A DNA stretch of 64,000 nt from Gnetum montanum (taxonomy: Eukaryota; Streptophyta; Gnetopsida; Gnetales; Gnetaceae): contig MNCI01017909.1 in NCBI GenBank assembly GCA_015680685.1, forward strand, positions 1,174,790 through 1,238,789, written 5' to 3'. The notes below the pieces were generated by a model. It saw only the letters and a program-made list of their open reading frames with translations, was not told the DNA's origin and ran no database searches. The translations under genes and the position numbers were made by a program. Positions 61,550 through 64,000 of this stretch are shown here, piece by piece; position 1 is the stretch's first letter, and the number at the start of each line of letters is the position of its first letter.

Positions 61550-61995
61550 ACCTTGTGGAGGATTGGGTCAAGGTTGAGGCTGACACGGAACAAGAGCCCT
61601 TAGGCTTGCTAAGGAGCCTTGGCTGCAGATCTTTGCAATAGATCTCATTAAGGCTGCTGAAGATGCTACCGAGGCTGCCTGTTTGGAGGAAAGGGCACTT
61701 TGGGAGGTGAAATGGCAACAACAGGAGGAGGAATTCAGCCGGACGCTCGAACAATTGATCTTACAGTGTAAAGAAGAGGCGAAAGAGGAACTAAGGAGGC
61801 ATGATTTGAGGGAGACTGCCAACATGAACGAGGTTGAAGTGGAGATGCGCATGCAAATCCTGTAGGAGCTTCTTAGGGAGGAGCAAGAGAGGGTTACTCA
61901 CAAGACTTTAAAGCTAGAGCAAAGAGAAAAAGGTCACCTGGAGGAGGAGCAGCTGCAACTCCAACAGGACTTAGCGCATGAAACCAAGATTTGTT
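61550..61995 (+). pseudogene. LINE-A Glu/Gln-rich coiled-coil C-terminus
   Basis: The reading frame is rich in Glu, Gln, Arg, Lys and Leu with heptad-like spacing ('EERALWEVKWQQQEEEFSR', 'EAKEELRRHDLRETA', 'LLREEQERVTH'). It is closed by a stop at 61,863 and continues to about 61,990. Equivalent sequences: 49,250-48,900 (minus) in A2 and 27,000-26,700 (minus) in A1. Confidence 0.65.
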
Positions 61996-62611
61996 GTTGA
62001 TTCCAGCACAACAAGTGCCCTTATGTCATCATGAAAGTTAACCACAATACATCCGGATGGTGATACATTAGAAGAATCTCCACCAAACTCCATCCTAATG
62101 CTCCAAAGAATGAAGCAGAGCAACACCAAAAGGAGGAAGAATACAAAGAATTTCAACAGGCTGTGGCATTTATGGATATTGAAAGGCATCGTGCAGTTCT
62201 TGATGCGATCCATTGCTAGGAATGGGGAATATGGCCATTCCCCTGATTGCATAGGACGATGCAGGAATTGGGGCTGGGATCCCCTCTTGCTGTTACAAGT
62301 TTTTGGGTTTTTGTGTTTGTGGCTGGTTGATATTGGGCCCTACTGCTTTGGGTCCTTTGTTATCCTCTGTTTTTCTCTGCTTTGGTACCATTCCTTTTCT
62401 TACAGCTTAGGAGGTTTGTTTGCTATGTGGGTGTCCATAATGATGGACCGATTTTGTGGTATCCCGGTCTGTTGTGTGGCCTGATCGAAACAGGCATAGT
62501 TTTTATTGCATTTTGATCTTAGGGGGTACTTCTCCCCATCTCCATTTGATGTAAATATTTCCTGTTTTTGTATTAATACATATCCCCGAACTTTTCTCAA
62601 AAGGGAAAAAT

Positions 62612-62999
62612 ATTTTCCCTTTAAACAAAGCTTGAAATTAAATTTTTTCTGAAATAAATAAATTCACCTAGAAGTTGCAAGAATTGCCAATCTTTTTCTA
62701 TAGAAAGTGTAATACTTCTGCCTTTGGGCTACCCTGTGTTTTCTGTGGGATGCTGAAGGTGGCACTGTGGCAGTTGTTAACGTGTCTTCTAATTAATTTT
62801 ACAGACTCTGCAGGGTATTTGTGTCTCCATCATAACCTAAACTCATAATTTATTGGTTGACAAACAAACAAATTACTAGTTCAGCTATTGTCTTATTTGC
62901 ATATATATCATTTCTGATTACAGATCTATGAAAGAAATTGTAATATCAGATATGGTTGCTAACCTACAAATCTTCAAAACTATAAATCTAGCCCAATGC
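62612..62999 (+). other. SECA2 intron 22 after LINE-A3
   Basis: Starts with the right target-site duplication; AT-rich, no gene seen. The next SECA2 exon was searched for and not found up to 64,000. Confidence 0.5.
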
Positions 63000-63039
63000 G
63001 TTAAGTTACTTTTTCTCTCTTTTTTGTTTGTTTGTTTTT

Positions 63040-64000
63040 GAGAAGAGGTCCTGGCAACTTCTTCTTAAATACATTTTGAAACTCTTTAACAATAGGAATC
63101 TGCTTAATGCCAAGCTCCTTTTGTTCATCTACTAAAGCCAACTAACAGCTGTGTTTTTGCTTTACAAATTCCCTGAGAACTTCAGAATCTATTAAGTTGA
63201 GTTTAACTGCTCTGTCCTTTGTCCGAATGTTGGTACGTTTCCCTTTTGCTGAGTTGAGGAAGAGAGTCTTAGCTTTACAATCTAGCTGTCCATCATACTT
63301 GGCCAGCCACTCCATACCAAAGATTACATCATAATTGCCCAAGTTCATCACCAAAAAATCACTAGGCTAAGGAGCATGCTGAACCACCAATCCAACCGTC
63401 TACAATCCTGAACAACTAGCATCCCCCAAGAACCAATGGAAGAGACTACTAAAAGGGTTAGGTAAGGGCTCAGGTACAAGATTCAACTGGAAGACAATAC
63501 GAGGATAAACAACAGAATGGCTCGTACTAAGATCAAATAAAATAGAAAGAGTCAAACTGTTGAGATTACTTATAGTTTCTATGATGGTGCTGGTTGCTCA
63601 TCTAAGGGTTGGTCTGTCAAAGCATAAATCTTATTTTAGGTTCTTTGGCTTGTAACTTTGGTTGTAGTAGGCTTGTTGCCATGGTGGCTGTAGTTAGGGG
63701 CCACTTATTTTTTTCTTGCTACCTTAGGACATTCTCTTCCCTTGTGTCTAATTCCTCTGCAACAGAAGTAGTTGGGGCATTCTGACTTGGTATGCCCTTC
63801 TTGTCCACATCTAAAACATTTGAGTAGCAGCCTTGGATTGGAGCTACCTTGTTGGAAGTTGCCTCCTCTAGCTTTCTTGAAGTTCTTTGGCTTACCTTTA
63901 GGTGGAAAATTTCTTTTCTCACTTTGATTATTGTTGTTGCTTTTGTTGCCCTCCTTTTGACTTCTTTCTAAGGCTAGGTCTGGAGATTTTGCATTCTCTT
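63040..64000 (-). pseudogene. Gypsy gag-protease relic at right edge
   Basis: On the minus strand: a Lys/Gly-rich gag tail, then CCHC zinc knuckle CFRCGQEGHTKSEC (about 63,820-63,780), then a second, divergent C-x..HKGREC segment. Farther down (63,354-63,142) is a retropepsin-type end 'LGNYDVIFGMEWLAKYDGQL', the motif after the active site in plant Gypsy proteases. RT does not follow by 63,000, so the element is truncated at its 3' side and continues beyond 64,000 at its 5' side. Confidence 0.75.

Larger units (their letters stand above)
56505..62611 (+). mobile_element. LINE-A3: L1-like retrotransposon in SECA2 intron 22
   Basis: The 6.1-kb insertion is flanked by the perfect 14-bp target-site duplication ATTTTCCCTTTAAA (56,491-56,504 and 62,612-62,625). 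Layout on the + strand: ORF1 (from ATG 56,539), zinc knuckle, ORF2 with endonuclease, RT, GGLG segment and wing, conserved C-terminal region, coiled coil, then a 3' untranslated end. It is the most complete member of the LINE-A family here and the only one inserted in the gene's sense. Many stops and frameshifts make it inactive. Confidence 0.9.

Noticed and set aside
1-64000. CRISPR arrays, bacterial operons, rRNA and complete tRNA genes
   Set aside because: Repeats seen are tandem minisatellites or transposons without spacer structure. No tRNA cloverleaf or rRNA signature was recognised, and gene structure is eukaryotic.

Overview
This is nuclear DNA from a land plant with a large, retrotransposon-rich genome. 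The evidence is one plastid-targeted protein gene split by GT-AG introns, four of them giant (7 to 17 kb), surrounded by plant-type Gypsy, Copia, L1-like LINE and SINE sequences. The giant repeat-filled introns would suit a gymnosperm or another large-genome seed plant, but the window does not fix the taxon.

Layout. (1) 1-13.4 kb is an intergenic graveyard of Gypsy-type LTR elements: a gag fragment (1-1572), a short gag-like transcription unit (2.9-4.1 kb), two copies of one LTR in inverted orientation (4.38-5.35 and 9.83-10.79 kb) around decayed coding remnants, and a minus-strand gag-protease relic (10.9-13.1 kb). A tRNA-derived SINE and a 53-bp tandem duplication lie just upstream of the gene. 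(2) From 13,750 to the right edge runs a single host gene on the + strand: SECA2, the ATPase of the second plastid Sec translocase. Twenty-two exons (730 codons) can be joined from the sequence with every splice phase consistent, no stop and no frameshift. The rest of the gene (second half of the motor, wing and scaffold domains, stop codon) must lie beyond base 64,000. (3) Four introns have become transposon landing grounds. Intron 12 (17.0 kb) holds an old L1-like LINE (LINE-B), a chromovirus 3' end whose LTR is split by a second LINE (LINE-A1), and a Copia relic. Intron 13 (12.3 kb) holds a LINE fragment and a second chromovirus 3' end whose LTR is split by a 3.5-kb LTR-like insertion and a MITE candidate. 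Intron 17 (7.1 kb) holds LINE-A2 and an Au-type SINE. Intron 22 (at least 7.9 kb) holds LINE-A3 and a Gypsy gag-protease relic.

No element encodes an intact protein set; all are in decay. The points most worth a second look are: (a) the LINE-A family, present three times, which carries a conserved C-terminal region and a Glu/Gln-rich coiled coil downstream of its reverse transcriptase, with a YAND instead of YxDD catalytic box in two copies; (b) palindromic GCGATATCGC-type arrays placed 15-20 bp upstream of TATA boxes in three retroelement promoters; (c) the readable insertion stratigraphy inside SECA2 introns, with target-site duplications; and (d) a substitution or tandem-donor ambiguity at the exon 13/14 junction of SECA2.
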